From Fibrobacteraceae bacterium (lineage in GTDB: Bacteria > Fibrobacterota > Fibrobacteria > Fibrobacterales > Fibrobacteraceae), in contig JAGBSH010000026.1 in NCBI GenBank assembly GCA_017631885.1, forward strand, positions 1-64,000: DNA of 64,000 nt. The letters run 5' to 3'. Position 1 is the stretch's first letter. Every line of letters starts with the position of its first letter. Shown here piece after piece: positions 1-8,798 of this stretch. The notes beneath the pieces were generated by a model. That model ran no database searches. It was not told the DNA's origin and worked only from the letters and a program-made list of their open reading frames with translations. The translations under genes and the position numbers were made by a program.

Positions 1-1494
1 CATTTCACTTGCTGTTTTGGGAGTAGCTACGCCGCCACCATTATTTTCGCCAAAAGGTTCTAGTGCCCCTTGTTCTAAATAATAATAATCAGCCATTGTG
101 GTATTGTAATTATACCCAATCATTAAACCAACTAAAGAATCACCATCTACTTTACCCGTGGAATATGCTGCACTTGTAACGCCTTCTTTGTTGTAACTAA
201 AAACGCCCCCAACATATACTCGGCCCAAAATATTTCCTGTATTGTACATATTTTTAGATGTCACATAAGCCAACGAGCCGACTACGCCACCCGTTCCGTA
301 TTCCCCTTCAATATCCGCAACATTGCTTAAGTTTGAAATAGTTCCAGAACAGGCAACGCCCAAGACTCCACCCACATAATTTTTCCCAATAACAAGACCT
401 GTATTAGAAGCATTTGAAAAAATTCCACAAGGATTCGAAACTATAGATGTCAACGGATTGCATTGATAAGTAGCATTTCCTGTTGAATATACACTAACCG
501 AAGCCCCACAATGGCCAGAAACACCACCAACAAAATGTTGTCCTATAACATCTCCCGTATTTTTTAAATTTTTAATATCATTTTCAGAAGAACTACCAAT
601 ACCTCCAATTACTCCCCCAACTTGTATTTCTCCTTCAATAATCGCAGAATTCTCTAAGCCATCAATAGTCGCATAAGTAGCACACCCAGAAACGCCACCT
701 ACATTTTTCTTTCCAACAACAATTCCACTGTTTAAAATATTCTTCAACACAGAATTATAACGATACTGTTTCTGCGCAGTTTTTCCCACAACCCCTCCAG
801 TACACTCCTCATTTCCTATTACAGCCGCTTTATTTTTCAAATTTTCAAGAGTTCCAATATTCAACCCCACAATTCCACCAGTAAATTTTCCTCCAGTAAC
901 CCAAGAATTTTCCACAGTCAAATTAGATACACTACCAGAGACATTTCCAAATAATCCATTGTGAGAACTTGTGGTGTTAATGAACATGCCACTGATTGAG
1001 TAACCATTGCCATCAAAATGTCCAGAGAAAGCAACACTTGAATTACCTATCGGAGTCCATTTATGAAGTTTGCTTGAATCAGCGACAAGAGCGCCTTTTT
1101 GATCTATCACCTTACCATCATTTAACAAAATATCTGCACCGAGCTTATAATATTTACCAATATAGTCGGCATCATTTCCTCCTACAATAAAAGAAAGGTG
1201 GGCTAATTGTTCGGCATTCAATATCACATACGGACTAAGTTTTGTTCCAGAGCCACAAGCAAATTCTTTTGCGGTTGTTCCGTCCCAGGGAGAACCTGAT
1301 TCTCCTACACATTCTTCAGAATGTTCATCAGAACTTTGGCTAGAGCTACTTTTCCCTTCATTTTTTCCATTATTTTTTGATGATGAACTATTTTCTTCAG
1401 CAAATTGGTCTTCGCCACTTGAACCAGAAACCGTATTAGAACAACCCATAAAATAAATTATGGAAAAAAGCAACCCGAATCGAACTAAATTCAT
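1..1494 (-). CDS. GLUG-repeat surface lipoprotein (partial; 3' end beyond the window)
   Basis: The minus strand reads open for 498 codons from an ATG at 1494 to the window edge, so the C-terminus is missing. The start has a short signal peptide ending in a lipobox-like FMGC, so the mature protein is probably an outer-membrane or surface lipoprotein. A Ser/Asn/Glu-rich linker (about residues 20-60, several SSSS runs) follows, a style common in Fibrobacter lipoproteins. From about residue 75 the protein is made of imperfect 35-40-residue modules. Each has a G-G-V-x-G core preceded by LxNxG/xVxG, as in GLUG-motif repeats of surface proteins (for example IgA-peptidase-like and adhesin proteins). 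Function is inferred only as surface display or adhesion. It is divergent from recD2. Confidence 0.82.
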   Translation of the reverse strand, partial: MNLVRFGLLFSIIYFMGCSNTVSGSSGEDQFAEENSSSSKNNGKNEGKSSSSQSSDEHSEECVGESGSPWDGTTAKEFACGSGTKLSPYVILNAEQLAHLSFIVGGNDADYIGKYYKLGADILLNDGKVIDQKGALVADSSKLHKWTPIGNSSVAFSGHFDGNGYSISGMFINTTSSHNGLFGNVSGSVSNLTVENSWVTGGKFTGGIVGLNIGTLENLKNKAAVIGNEECTGGVVGKTAQKQYRYNSVLKNILNSGIVVGKKNVGGVSGCATYATIDGLENSAIIEGEIQVGGVIGGIGSSSENDIKNLKNTGDVIGQHFVGGVSGHCGASVSVYSTGNATYQCNPLTSIVSNPCGIFSNASNTGLVIGKNYVGGVLGVACSGTISNLSNVADIEGEYGTGGVVGSLAYVTSKNMYNTGNILGRVYVGGVFSYNKEGVTSAAYSTGKVDGDSLVGLMIGYNYNTTMADYYYLEQGALEPFGENNGGGVATPKTASEM

Positions 1495-1609
1495 AACTAC
1501 TCCATTATTTTTTATAAACTACATTTTTCTTTGAAGAAACGATGAAAAATGTTTAAATAACAAACCTCTAAAAACAAAGCTATATTTCAACTATTCAAAG
1601 AAGTTCACC

Positions 1610-3757
1610 ATGCAAGTTGAAGGGATAATCAAAACAATCGTTTTTAGAAATACTCAAAATGGATATTCTGTTTTGAAAGTTTCGGCTATTTCCCCTCAAC
1701 AAGTAATCACACTCACTGGGATTTTTCCAGAGCTAACTGGTGGAGAAAAAATTTCCGCACAAGGTGAATGGGTAAATCACCCACGCTTTGGAAAACAATT
1801 TGCAGTCACTTCTCACGAAATAAAAATCCCTGATTCTAACAACGCTCTGATTCATTATTTAACAAGCAAAAAATTCCCAGGTGTCGGGCCAAAAACAGCA
1901 ACGGCCTTAGTTGAAAAATTTGGTAATGACCTTGCAAACGTCATTGAAAATAATCCAGAACAATTGCGTGGAGTAGCTCGAGGTTTTTCAGAAAAAAATA
2001 TTATCAAATTCATTTCCGCCTGGTTTTTAGCAAAAGAAGAACGCGAAATTTTTTTAGCTCTTTACGAATTTGATATCAAAGGAAAAATAGCAGAAGACAT
2101 TATCAAAAAATACGGCAAAGCGATTCCTCTTATTCTAAAAGAAAACCCTTATTTTTTTTGTCATTCACAATTTCAAATTTCGTTTTTTCAAATCGACCCT
2201 ATTGCATTAAAAAAAGGTTTTAATCACTACGCTAAAGAACGTGTTTCTGCAGCTATTATTGCCTCTTTGTATTTAAGCACACAAAACGGGCACGTTTATG
2301 TTCCAGAAACAGAACTCTTTGAAAAAACGTTTTCCACATTAAATTTTTTAACAACTGATGAAGACGCTTATTGTGCCATTTTAGAATCTTACAACCAACT
2401 TTGCAAATCCCAAGAAATCATTTTAGAAAACGGAAACTGTTTTTTACCAAAACTTTATCACGCTGAAAAATACATTGCACAATTTATAAAAGAGAGAATT
2501 TGTCGACCAGAAAATACCTTACACAAAGACGTCTTAAAAGAGTTGGACAATTTTGAAAGTAGGCAAGGTTTTGCCTTTGATAAAAAACAACGCGAAGGCA
2601 TTTTATCGGCTCTCCAAAATAAATTTTCCATTTTAACAGGTGGACCGGGCACAGGAAAAACAACAATCCTCCGCGGACTTCTCTATTTAGCAGAACAATC
2701 ACAAGAGCATGTCATTCTCGCAGCTCCCACAGGGCGTGCCGCCAAGCGTATGAAAGAAGTTTGCCAAAAAGAAGCCTACACTATTCATCGCTTACTTTCT
2801 CTAGACCCAGTCTCTGGAACATTTGTCAAAAATAAAGACAATCCAATACTTGCTTCTTTCTTAATCGTTGATGAGTTCAGCATGGTTGATACTGAATTAT
2901 GCGCATCTCTTTTTGAAGCCATTCCGTGGAACTGTCGCGTACTTATTGTTGGCGATGCAGACCAGTTACCAAGCGTCGGACCAGGTAACATTTTAAAAGA
3001 GCTACTCTCGTGTAAAGAGATTCCTTCTGTAAAACTCGAACGCATATTCAGACAAGTTGGTGAAAACGATATCGCAGAAAAAGCAGACGAAATAAACCAT
3101 GGTGTTTTAAAACAACCCATCGACGGCAGAAACTTTCACTTTTGTCCGTACCAAACAGAAGAAGAAGGCTTGCAAATTTTATACAACTTAATTTTACATG
3201 AAATCCCTAAAAAGATGAAACTCGATTTATGCCGGGATTTACAAATCCTTGTCCCTATGCGAAAAGGTCCTTTTGGTACAATTACACTTAACCCAAAAAT
3301 CCGCGAACTCATAAATCAAACCCAACAAGGCATAGATTTAGGCGGCACCCACTGGCGACTTGGCGATCGTGTAATGCAACTTGAAAACAACTACGACAAA
3401 AATATTTTCAACGGAGACATTGGCTTTATTTCTGCCACATTCAAAGAAAGTAAAACTCTTCACGTTGATTTTGACGAACGCACATTACCATTCAATGCAG
3501 AAGACATCTCAGAACTCACGCTCGCCTACGCAAGCACCATCCACAAATCACAAGGTTCTGAATACCCAGCCGTCATCATTATTTTAGATTCTAGTCACTA
3601 CCGCATGCTCCGCCGAAATCTCCTTTACACAGCCGTCACACGCGCCAAAGGCCATGTTTGGATTCTTTCAGCTCCAGGTGCTCTCGACACATCGCTTAGA
3701 AACCAAAAAGACAAGCACCGTTACACAAACTTAAGTCACAATATTTCTGAAGTTTAA
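1610..3757 (+). CDS. recD2: RecD2-type ATP-dependent DNA helicase (SF1B)
   Basis: 715 aa, the usual size of RecD2, the RecBC-independent 5'-3' helicase involved in replication-fork and repair transactions. The N-terminus carries an OB-like segment (about 1-75) and helix-hairpin-helix sequence with FPGVGPKTA near 89-97. Helicase motifs are complete: Walker A GGPGTGKT at 344-351, motif Ia AAPTGRAAKRM from 371, motif II DEFS at 421-424 (DEFS where DEAS is commonest), motif III GDADQLPSVG from 448, then STIHKSQGSEYP (V) and YTAVTRAKGH (VI) near the C-terminus. The ATG at 1610 follows an AAAGAAG Shine-Dalgarno. No recB or recC lies nearby, which agrees with RecD2 rather than RecD of RecBCD. The gene appears monocistronic and is followed by a large gene-free repeat block. 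Confidence 0.95.
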   Translation: MQVEGIIKTIVFRNTQNGYSVLKVSAISPQQVITLTGIFPELTGGEKISAQGEWVNHPRFGKQFAVTSHEIKIPDSNNALIHYLTSKKFPGVGPKTATALVEKFGNDLANVIENNPEQLRGVARGFSEKNIIKFISAWFLAKEEREIFLALYEFDIKGKIAEDIIKKYGKAIPLILKENPYFFCHSQFQISFFQIDPIALKKGFNHYAKERVSAAIIASLYLSTQNGHVYVPETELFEKTFSTLNFLTTDEDAYCAILESYNQLCKSQEIILENGNCFLPKLYHAEKYIAQFIKERICRPENTLHKDVLKELDNFESRQGFAFDKKQREGILSALQNKFSILTGGPGTGKTTILRGLLYLAEQSQEHVILAAPTGRAAKRMKEVCQKEAYTIHRLLSLDPVSGTFVKNKDNPILASFLIVDEFSMVDTELCASLFEAIPWNCRVLIVGDADQLPSVGPGNILKELLSCKEIPSVKLERIFRQVGENDIAEKADEINHGVLKQPIDGRNFHFCPYQTEEEGLQILYNLILHEIPKKMKLDLCRDLQILVPMRKGPFGTITLNPKIRELINQTQQGIDLGGTHWRLGDRVMQLENNYDKNIFNGDIGFISATFKESKTLHVDFDERTLPFNAEDISELTLAYASTIHKSQGSEYPAVIIILDSSHYRMLRRNLLYTAVTRAKGHVWILSAPGALDTSLRNQKDKHRYTNLSHNISEV

Positions 3758-3771
3758 TTTCATTTAGCGTT

Positions 3772-3812
3772 CCCCGCGCATCAAACAAAAAAACAACAAA
3801 TCATGCGCGGGG
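3772..3812. repeat. Perfect 10-bp inverted repeat downstream of recD2
   Basis: Arms CCCCGCGCAT (3772-3781) and ATGCGCGGGG (3803-3812) are perfect complements separated by 21 A-rich bases. It begins 15 nt after the recD2 stop. It lacks a following T-run, so it is not a standard intrinsic terminator. It may stabilise the mRNA end, or it may be the left edge of the repeat block that follows. Confidence 0.6.
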
Positions 3813-3834
3813 CGGGCTGTCGCGTTATCTCGTG

Positions 3835-3906
3835 CCGGCACTCGTCCGTTCAGCCTCGCGACAAGTCGCGAGTCCGAACCCTGCCGGGCTTCCATCCCTA
3901 ACACAC
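3835..3906. repeat. 72-bp GC-rich structured repeat, copy 1
   Basis: About 80% identical to 4476-4548. Shared landmarks are CCGGCACTCGTCCGTTCAGC at the left and CATCCCTAACRCAC at the right. Its centre is a perfect 8-bp hairpin, CTCGCGAC-AA-GTCGCGAG. An outer pairing, CCGGCA with TGCCGG, is also possible in this copy. It is much richer in G+C than its surroundings and has no supported coding potential. Confidence 0.65.
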
Positions 3907-3965
3907 TTGTGATGGAACTTACCACATGGTTCTTGTTACTTCTCCGCGAACTTGCCGCTCGGTTC

Positions 3966-4373
3966 TTGTCATTGCGATGGAACGTAGTGACAGAAGCAAT
4001 CTCCTCACAAGCTACACTTGTTTTTGGATTACTTCGCTACGCTCGTAATGACAAAAAAAATGACCACGAGACTCAAGGTCTCTCGCCATAACAAGTTGTT
4101 TGTACACTTGTCACGCAGTTCTTGTCATTGTGCGCCATGTAGAATAAACGGCGCGGCAATCTCGTCGCAACCTACACTTGTTTTTGGATTACTTTGCTAC
4201 GCTCGTAATGACAAAAAAATGACCTCGAGACTCAAGGCCTCTCGCCATAACAAGTTGTTTGTACACTTGTCACGCAGTTCTTGTCATTGCGAGACGTGCT
4301 GAATGCACGGCGCGGCAATCTCGTCGCAAGCTACACTTGTTTTTGGATTACTTCGCTACGCTCGTAATGACAA
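3966..4373. repeat. Three tandem ~160-bp units, each holding a ~90-bp inverted-repeat-ended element
   Basis: Elements lie at 3966-4054, 4122-4214 and 4281-4373. Each starts with TTGTCATTGcgag and ends with ctcgTAATGACAA, giving imperfect ~13-bp terminal inverted repeats. Each holds GGATTACTTCGCTACGCTCG near its right end. Spacers of ~68 bp (with CTCGAGACTCAAGGCCTCTC and AAGTTGTTTGTACACTTGTC) are themselves repeated, so the period is 160 then 159 bp. Related elements occur near 49.0-49.3 kb. The look is of a small non-autonomous, MITE-like or REP-like dispersed repeat. Short open frames across it follow the repeat and are not genes. Confidence 0.8.
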
Positions 4374-4475
4374 AAAAAATGACCTCGAGACTCAAGGCCT
4401 CTCGCCATAACAAATTCTACAAATTCCCACACAGCCCAAAAACTGTTTGTTATGACAAATCGTTAAAAAAATGCT

Positions 4476-4548
4476 CCGGCACTCGTCCGTTCAGCCTCGG
4501 GGCAAGCCCCAAGTCCAAACCCTAACGGGCATTCATCCCTAACGCACT
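4476..4548. repeat. GC-rich structured repeat, copy 2
   Basis: Second copy of the 3835-3906 repeat, in the same orientation, on the other side of the tandem array. The central hairpin is kept although its sequence has changed: CTCGGGGC-AA-GCCCCAAG. Two base pairs have changed on both sides (C-G to G-C and A-T to G-C) and one pair is lost. The outer CCGGCA pairing seen in copy 1 is not preserved. Confidence 0.65.
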
Positions 4549-4675
4549 AGCCACACTTAATCCGAAAGGGCATAGTGAAAACTATCTGCTTACAAATACC
4601 GCAAAAAAACATCTTAACATATATCCTCAAAAACCCCTACATTTTTACACTAGAATTTTTTATTTTTATGCCTAT

Positions 4676-6442
4676 ATGAAACGAATTGTATTTTTCTTTT
4701 TATGCTTTGCTCTAGCGCTTCATGCAAGAATCGCTTTAGACCCCAATGTAAACAAAGACCGAATGGTAATGGGCGAAGAATTTGAATTACACATGGACGT
4801 TTTAAAACATGACCTCCAAAATTACACACCTAGAGAAATTCCACAAATAAAAGTCAACGAAGGTTTTCAATTTCTTGGTTTAGACAGTACCGATACATAC
4901 GTTCAAAACTTTTTTGACCGCTACCCCGTTCGCCGTTACATATTCAAATTAAAAGCCCCCAAAAAAACAGGTAAGCAAAATATCGGTTCAGTCACTTGGA
5001 ACATCCAAGGTTCTAATTACACCGTTTACCCCTCTTTAGGCGTTACTATCCATCGTTCATTTGACTCCCCTGCTGTAACTGTTTCTTTATCCCCAAACAA
5101 AAAAACAGTATATGAAGGTGAACAATTTTCTGTTACAATTGCCTTTCACACTTACGAGCATTTTGCAGGTTCTTTAACTCCAAAATCAATGGATTTAGGC
5201 AACGACTTCATTATTCATCGCTCTGATTTATCCAATCTTGACTTTAAACCAATTCCAAATTCAAGAGAACTCCAAGCAAGCGCAAAATTCGCTTGGCTTT
5301 CTCCAACAAAAAGTGGAACTCTAAACATTCCTTCTTTCACATTCAATTACACCAAACAAGGCGCACCTAAAATCGTAGAAGAAAAAAAATCTAATGGTGG
5401 CTTTTCAATGAGTTTCAAATCGGTCAAACAAGAAACAGAAGAAGCTGAAGCATCCACCTCTCCAGTAAGCATAAAAGTTTTACCACTGCCATCTGGCGCA
5501 CCACAAGATTTTTCTTCAATGGTCGGTAATTATTCCTTTAAAGCAGAAATTGATAAAGACACATTAAAACTTGGCGAAGCTTTAACATTATCCATTTCAA
5601 TTAAAGGCGATGGAAAACCAGGAACAATCACAGATCCCAAACTCCCTGATTTTCAAGAATTCCGTTCTGTCCCACCAGAAACAAATATTCAGAAAAAAAT
5701 TCTGAATGGTAAAACAATTACTTCTAAAGACATCAAAATATTTTTATATCCAAAACGCAAAGGGTCTTTTGAAATCCCAGAAATCACTTATTCTTGGTTT
5801 AACCCTTCCAAAAAGAAATACGAAACAGCAAAAGCAGGTCCATTCAAAATAGAAGTTGAAAAAGGAGATGCTTCTAGTGAAATTCAAAGCACATCTCTTT
5901 CAACACCACTCGTTCAAACCAAACAAGAAATAGAAACTCTTGGTTCTGATATTCGTTTCATCAAATCTGTCCCGCTTACAACAGGGGCATTAAAAATCTA
6001 CAAACTCCCAAGCATTCTTGCTTTTATTCTTTTGCCAATTCCTTTCTATTTCGTTCTAATTTTTATTTGGAAACGCCACAGGAAAAACCAAAGCGACTTA
6101 GCTTTACTTCGCCAACGTAACGCTTCTAAAAATTACAAAGCAGCTATAACACTTGCTGAAAAAGCGCTTCAAACAAAAGATTCAAAAAGTTTTTATGCGG
6201 CTTTAGAATCAGCATTAATTGGTTACTTAAGTGATAAAACCAACTTAGAATTCCGCGGCATGTTACGTAACACAAGAGAAACCGCTTTACGAGAAAACAA
6301 AGTCTCTGAAGAAAACATTTCAAAAATTGAATCCTGGCTAGAAAAATGTTCTGCAGGCCGTTTCTTACCAATGGCAGCTGAAACAGAAAACAATCGTGTA
6401 TTACAAGAATTCAAAAATTTTGTTTCAGGATTGGAGGTTTAA
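4676..6442 (+). CDS. batD: BatD-family envelope protein (oxygen tolerance)
   Basis: 588 aa. An N-terminal signal peptide (MKRIVFFFLCFALALHA) leads into a long periplasmic region of Ig-like beta domains. A single membrane helix follows near 445-465 (LAFILLPIPFYFVLIFIW) and then a cytoplasmic helical tail of about 120 residues. This is the BatD layout. Bat proteins accompany MoxR AAA+ ATPases and von Willebrand A proteins BatA/BatB, and have been linked to oxygen or stress tolerance in Bacteroides and Leptospira. Here the batA, batB and moxR partners are not in the window. No strong Shine-Dalgarno precedes the ATG. The stop is one base before the batE start. Confidence 0.85.
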   Translation: MKRIVFFFLCFALALHARIALDPNVNKDRMVMGEEFELHMDVLKHDLQNYTPREIPQIKVNEGFQFLGLDSTDTYVQNFFDRYPVRRYIFKLKAPKKTGKQNIGSVTWNIQGSNYTVYPSLGVTIHRSFDSPAVTVSLSPNKKTVYEGEQFSVTIAFHTYEHFAGSLTPKSMDLGNDFIIHRSDLSNLDFKPIPNSRELQASAKFAWLSPTKSGTLNIPSFTFNYTKQGAPKIVEEKKSNGGFSMSFKSVKQETEEAEASTSPVSIKVLPLPSGAPQDFSSMVGNYSFKAEIDKDTLKLGEALTLSISIKGDGKPGTITDPKLPDFQEFRSVPPETNIQKKILNGKTITSKDIKIFLYPKRKGSFEIPEITYSWFNPSKKKYETAKAGPFKIEVEKGDASSEIQSTSLSTPLVQTKQEIETLGSDIRFIKSVPLTTGALKIYKLPSILAFILLPIPFYFVLIFIWKRHRKNQSDLALLRQRNASKNYKAAITLAEKALQTKDSKSFYAALESALIGYLSDKTNLEFRGMLRNTRETALRENKVSEENISKIESWLEKCSAGRFLPMAAETENNRVLQEFKNFVSGLEV

Positions 6443-6443
6443 A

Positions 6444-7199
6444 ATGAAATTTTTCTTTTTCCTTTTATTCTGTGTAATATCTGCTTTTGCAAGTGATAAG
6501 CCAGAAACCATTTTAAAAAATGCTTCTATTGCTTACGAACAAAATAATTATGAAGAAGCTATTTCTCTTTGGAATTCTCAAGTAGAAAAAGGTTTAACCA
6601 ATGCCGAGATTCTTTATAATTTAGGTAACGCTTACTACAGGCTCGGGAAAATTGGAAAAGCCATATTCTATTATGAATACGCATTAAAATTTTCTCCGAC
6701 CGATAAAGACATCATTTACAATCTACATTTAGCGAAAGCTCAAACTCGTGACAAAGTAGAATCTTCAACAGAAGAAAATCCTATTCTTTCCACATTGTTC
6801 ACTCTACACCATTTTTTAAGTTTAAAATCTCAACTCATTTTGCTAGGAATTCTTCTTTGGCTTATGAGTTTATTAGCTTTCTTGAGAATAGCTCTTCATT
6901 CTCCTAAAGCAAAAAATATTTCTATCGGTTTTCTCTTTCTTTTTTCACTTGTCTTCTGTATAATTCTATCTAGTGCTGGCTATAAAATTTATCAAACTGA
7001 AACAGATTCTCGCGGAGTAGTCACTGCATCAAACACAGATGTTTTTAGTGGCCCAAATGAAAAAAATTCAACTTTAAACACAATTTCAGAAGGAACCGTT
7101 TTTCAAGTTTTATCTCTTCAGGGAAAATGGGTAGAAATATCTATCGGCGAACGCGTTCGCGGTTTTGTTTCTCTTTCTGATGTAAGTATTATCCCATGA
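6444..7199 (+). CDS. batE: BatE-like TPR/SH3 membrane protein
   Basis: Start placed at 6444 because GGAGG lies 6 nt upstream and a signal peptide follows at once (MKFFFFLLFCVISAFAS). The longer frame from 6396 would overlap batD. 251 aa. TPR repeats span about 15-95 (YNLGNAYYRLGKIGKAIFYY is a clear repeat core). Two hydrophobic helices follow (about 115-150 and 155-180), then a C-terminal bacterial SH3-like domain (GTVFQVLSLQGKWVEISI). TPR-TM-SH3 after BatD is the arrangement of BatE proteins. It is translationally coupled on both sides: 1 nt after batD, and overlapping the next start by 4 nt (ATGA). Confidence 0.82.
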   Translation: MKFFFFLLFCVISAFASDKPETILKNASIAYEQNNYEEAISLWNSQVEKGLTNAEILYNLGNAYYRLGKIGKAIFYYEYALKFSPTDKDIIYNLHLAKAQTRDKVESSTEENPILSTLFTLHHFLSLKSQLILLGILLWLMSLLAFLRIALHSPKAKNISIGFLFLFSLVFCIILSSAGYKIYQTETDSRGVVTASNTDVFSGPNEKNSTLNTISEGTVFQVLSLQGKWVEISIGERVRGFVSLSDVSIIP

Positions 7200-7981
7200 T
7201 TTCTTCTACAGCTTGGCAAGGTGCATTAGCAAGTTTAATTGCAGGGTCAGCAACTGCAATTGGGGCTGCTGCTGTTTTCATCACTCCAACCAAAAGCCAA
7301 AAATTTAAAGATGCTATGATGAGCTTTGCTGCAGGTATTATGCTTGCCGCTACATTTTTTGGCTTAATTTTACCTGGATTAGAGGCCGCCCAAGCACTTG
7401 GTTTTGAAGAAAAAATAGGAACCATCATTGTCGTAATAGGCATTTTAATGGGAACATTACTCGTTTGGCTTTTAAACCATTTAATTCCTCACGAACATTT
7501 TGAAATGGGGCATCACGGACTAGAAACAGCCAAACATTTAAAAAAAATCTGGCTCTTTGTTATTGCAATTGCCATTCACAATTTACCAGAAGGCATGGCT
7601 GTTGGTGTTGGTTTTGCTGGGAACAATGTTTCAAATGGGACATCTTTAACACTTGGAATAGCCTTACAAAATATTCCTGAAGGTCTCTCCGTTGCCATAG
7701 CCTTATTTGCCGCAGGTTACAAACGTTTCTTTTCTTTTTTAATTGCTTCTCTAACAGGCTTATTAGAATTTGTCGGTGGGTTAATCGGTGTTTTAGCCGT
7801 AGGCTTTGCAGAACTTTCTTACCCTGTTATTTTAGGGATTACTGGTGGCGCTATGCTTTTCATCATTTCTGATGAAATAATCCCAGAAACGCATCACCAA
7901 GGTAACGAGTCTTTTGCCACATTTTGTTTAATCTTTGGATTTGTTTTAATGATGCTTTGTGATGTTTTATTAGCGTTCTAA
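7196..7981 (+). CDS. ZIP-family divalent metal (zinc) transporter
   Basis: 261 aa, highly hydrophobic, about eight membrane helices. The two metal-site helices show HNLPEGMAVGVG and, some 25 residues on, QNIPEGLSVAIAL, the hallmark of ZIP/ZupT-like importers. A His-rich loop (HLIPHEHFEMGHHG) lies between helices 3 and 4. The likely role is inner-membrane uptake of Zn(II) or a related cation. The start overlaps the batE stop as ATGA, so it is probably co-transcribed with the bat genes. Its 3' end overlaps that of the convergent oxidoreductase gene by 4 nt, with no terminator between. Confidence 0.88.
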   Translation: MISSTAWQGALASLIAGSATAIGAAAVFITPTKSQKFKDAMMSFAAGIMLAATFFGLILPGLEAAQALGFEEKIGTIIVVIGILMGTLLVWLLNHLIPHEHFEMGHHGLETAKHLKKIWLFVIAIAIHNLPEGMAVGVGFAGNNVSNGTSLTLGIALQNIPEGLSVAIALFAAGYKRFFSFLIASLTGLLEFVGGLIGVLAVGFAELSYPVILGITGGAMLFIISDEIIPETHHQGNESFATFCLIFGFVLMMLCDVLLAF

Positions 7982-8778
7982 GCAGAAACCATTTTTGAAG
8001 CAATTTCTACAGCCAATTTAGCACTAAACATTTCTTCTTTTAAATCATCATACTCTTTAGAAAAAAAGACTTCATGTTCTTTTTCTAAAGCATCAAACTC
8101 ATTACAATCAGCAAAAAATATTTTTTCTTGTTTTAATCCTTTTTCTAATAAAATTTCTCGCCGTAAAGTTCTTGCATTTCTATCTACACTAAAATACCCC
8201 ACCCAAGTCCCGCAACAAATTTCTAATTCTATCGCATCATCTGAAAAAGTTCTACAAAATAAAATTTCATAATCCTTAGACTTCGTTAAAGCAAAAAACA
8301 TTTCTAAATCATGTACCATTAAATCAAGAGCTACAGAAACGTCTCTTCCTCTTTTTGAATAGGTATTGTGCCGGAAAAAAGATATTTTCCCTTCTTTAAA
8401 ATCATTAAATGCCTTTTCTAAAACACTAAATCCTGCATGATAACGCTCACTATGACCAGGGAATAAAATTCTTTTCTGTTGTATCGCTAATTGTTCCAAT
8501 TCTTCAACTTCTGTAACATCCAAGGCAACTGGTTTTTCAACAAAAACGTCAAATCCTTTTAAAAGACCTCTTTTAACATATTCAAAATGCGTATTTGCCG
8601 GAGACGCAATAAACAGTATTTTTCTTTCTAAAAATCCATTCTCATTTCCTTGAAAAAACGCAACAACTGACTCGTACGAATCCAACTCTTGAACAATTTC
8701 AAAACCTTTTTTTAACAAGCGCTCTTTATGGCGTTTTCCCATAACGCCCATTCCAATCAAAACAACTTGCCTCTTCAT
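7978..8778 (-). CDS. Gfo/Idh/MocA-family NAD(P)-dependent oxidoreductase
   Basis: 266 aa from the ATG at 8778. The longer frame to 8811 would need TTG and lie inside comF. The N-terminal Rossmann fold shows VVLIGMGVMGKRHKERL with GxGxxG at 9-14, followed by ASPANTHFEYV. The family EKP motif (VEKPVALDV) is near residue 88. It is shorter than most family members (~330 aa), mainly at the C-terminus. Members oxidise or reduce sugar, inositol or amino-acid-type substrates; the substrate here cannot be read from sequence. It is the last gene of the mre-rodA-comF run, and its start lies 20 nt after the comF stop. Confidence 0.82.
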   Translation of the reverse strand: MKRQVVLIGMGVMGKRHKERLLKKGFEIVQELDSYESVVAFFQGNENGFLERKILFIASPANTHFEYVKRGLLKGFDVFVEKPVALDVTEVEELEQLAIQQKRILFPGHSERYHAGFSVLEKAFNDFKEGKISFFRHNTYSKRGRDVSVALDLMVHDLEMFFALTKSKDYEILFCRTFSDDAIELEICCGTWVGYFSVDRNARTLRREILLEKGLKQEKIFFADCNEFDALEKEHEVFFSKEYDDLKEEMFSAKLAVEIASKMVSA

Positions 8779-8798
8779 ATTACAAAATATTAGAAATT

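Noticed and set aside
3942-4412. Possible CRISPR array
   Set aside because: Repeat period is ~160 bp and the spacers are themselves repeated. No 24-40-bp repeats with unique spacers and no cas genes.
3909-4525. Three overlapping plus-strand frames (60, 94 and 88 codons)
   Set aside because: They run through the tandem repeats and translate the same repeat in shifted registers. No Shine-Dalgarno, no family and no conservation of frame between units.
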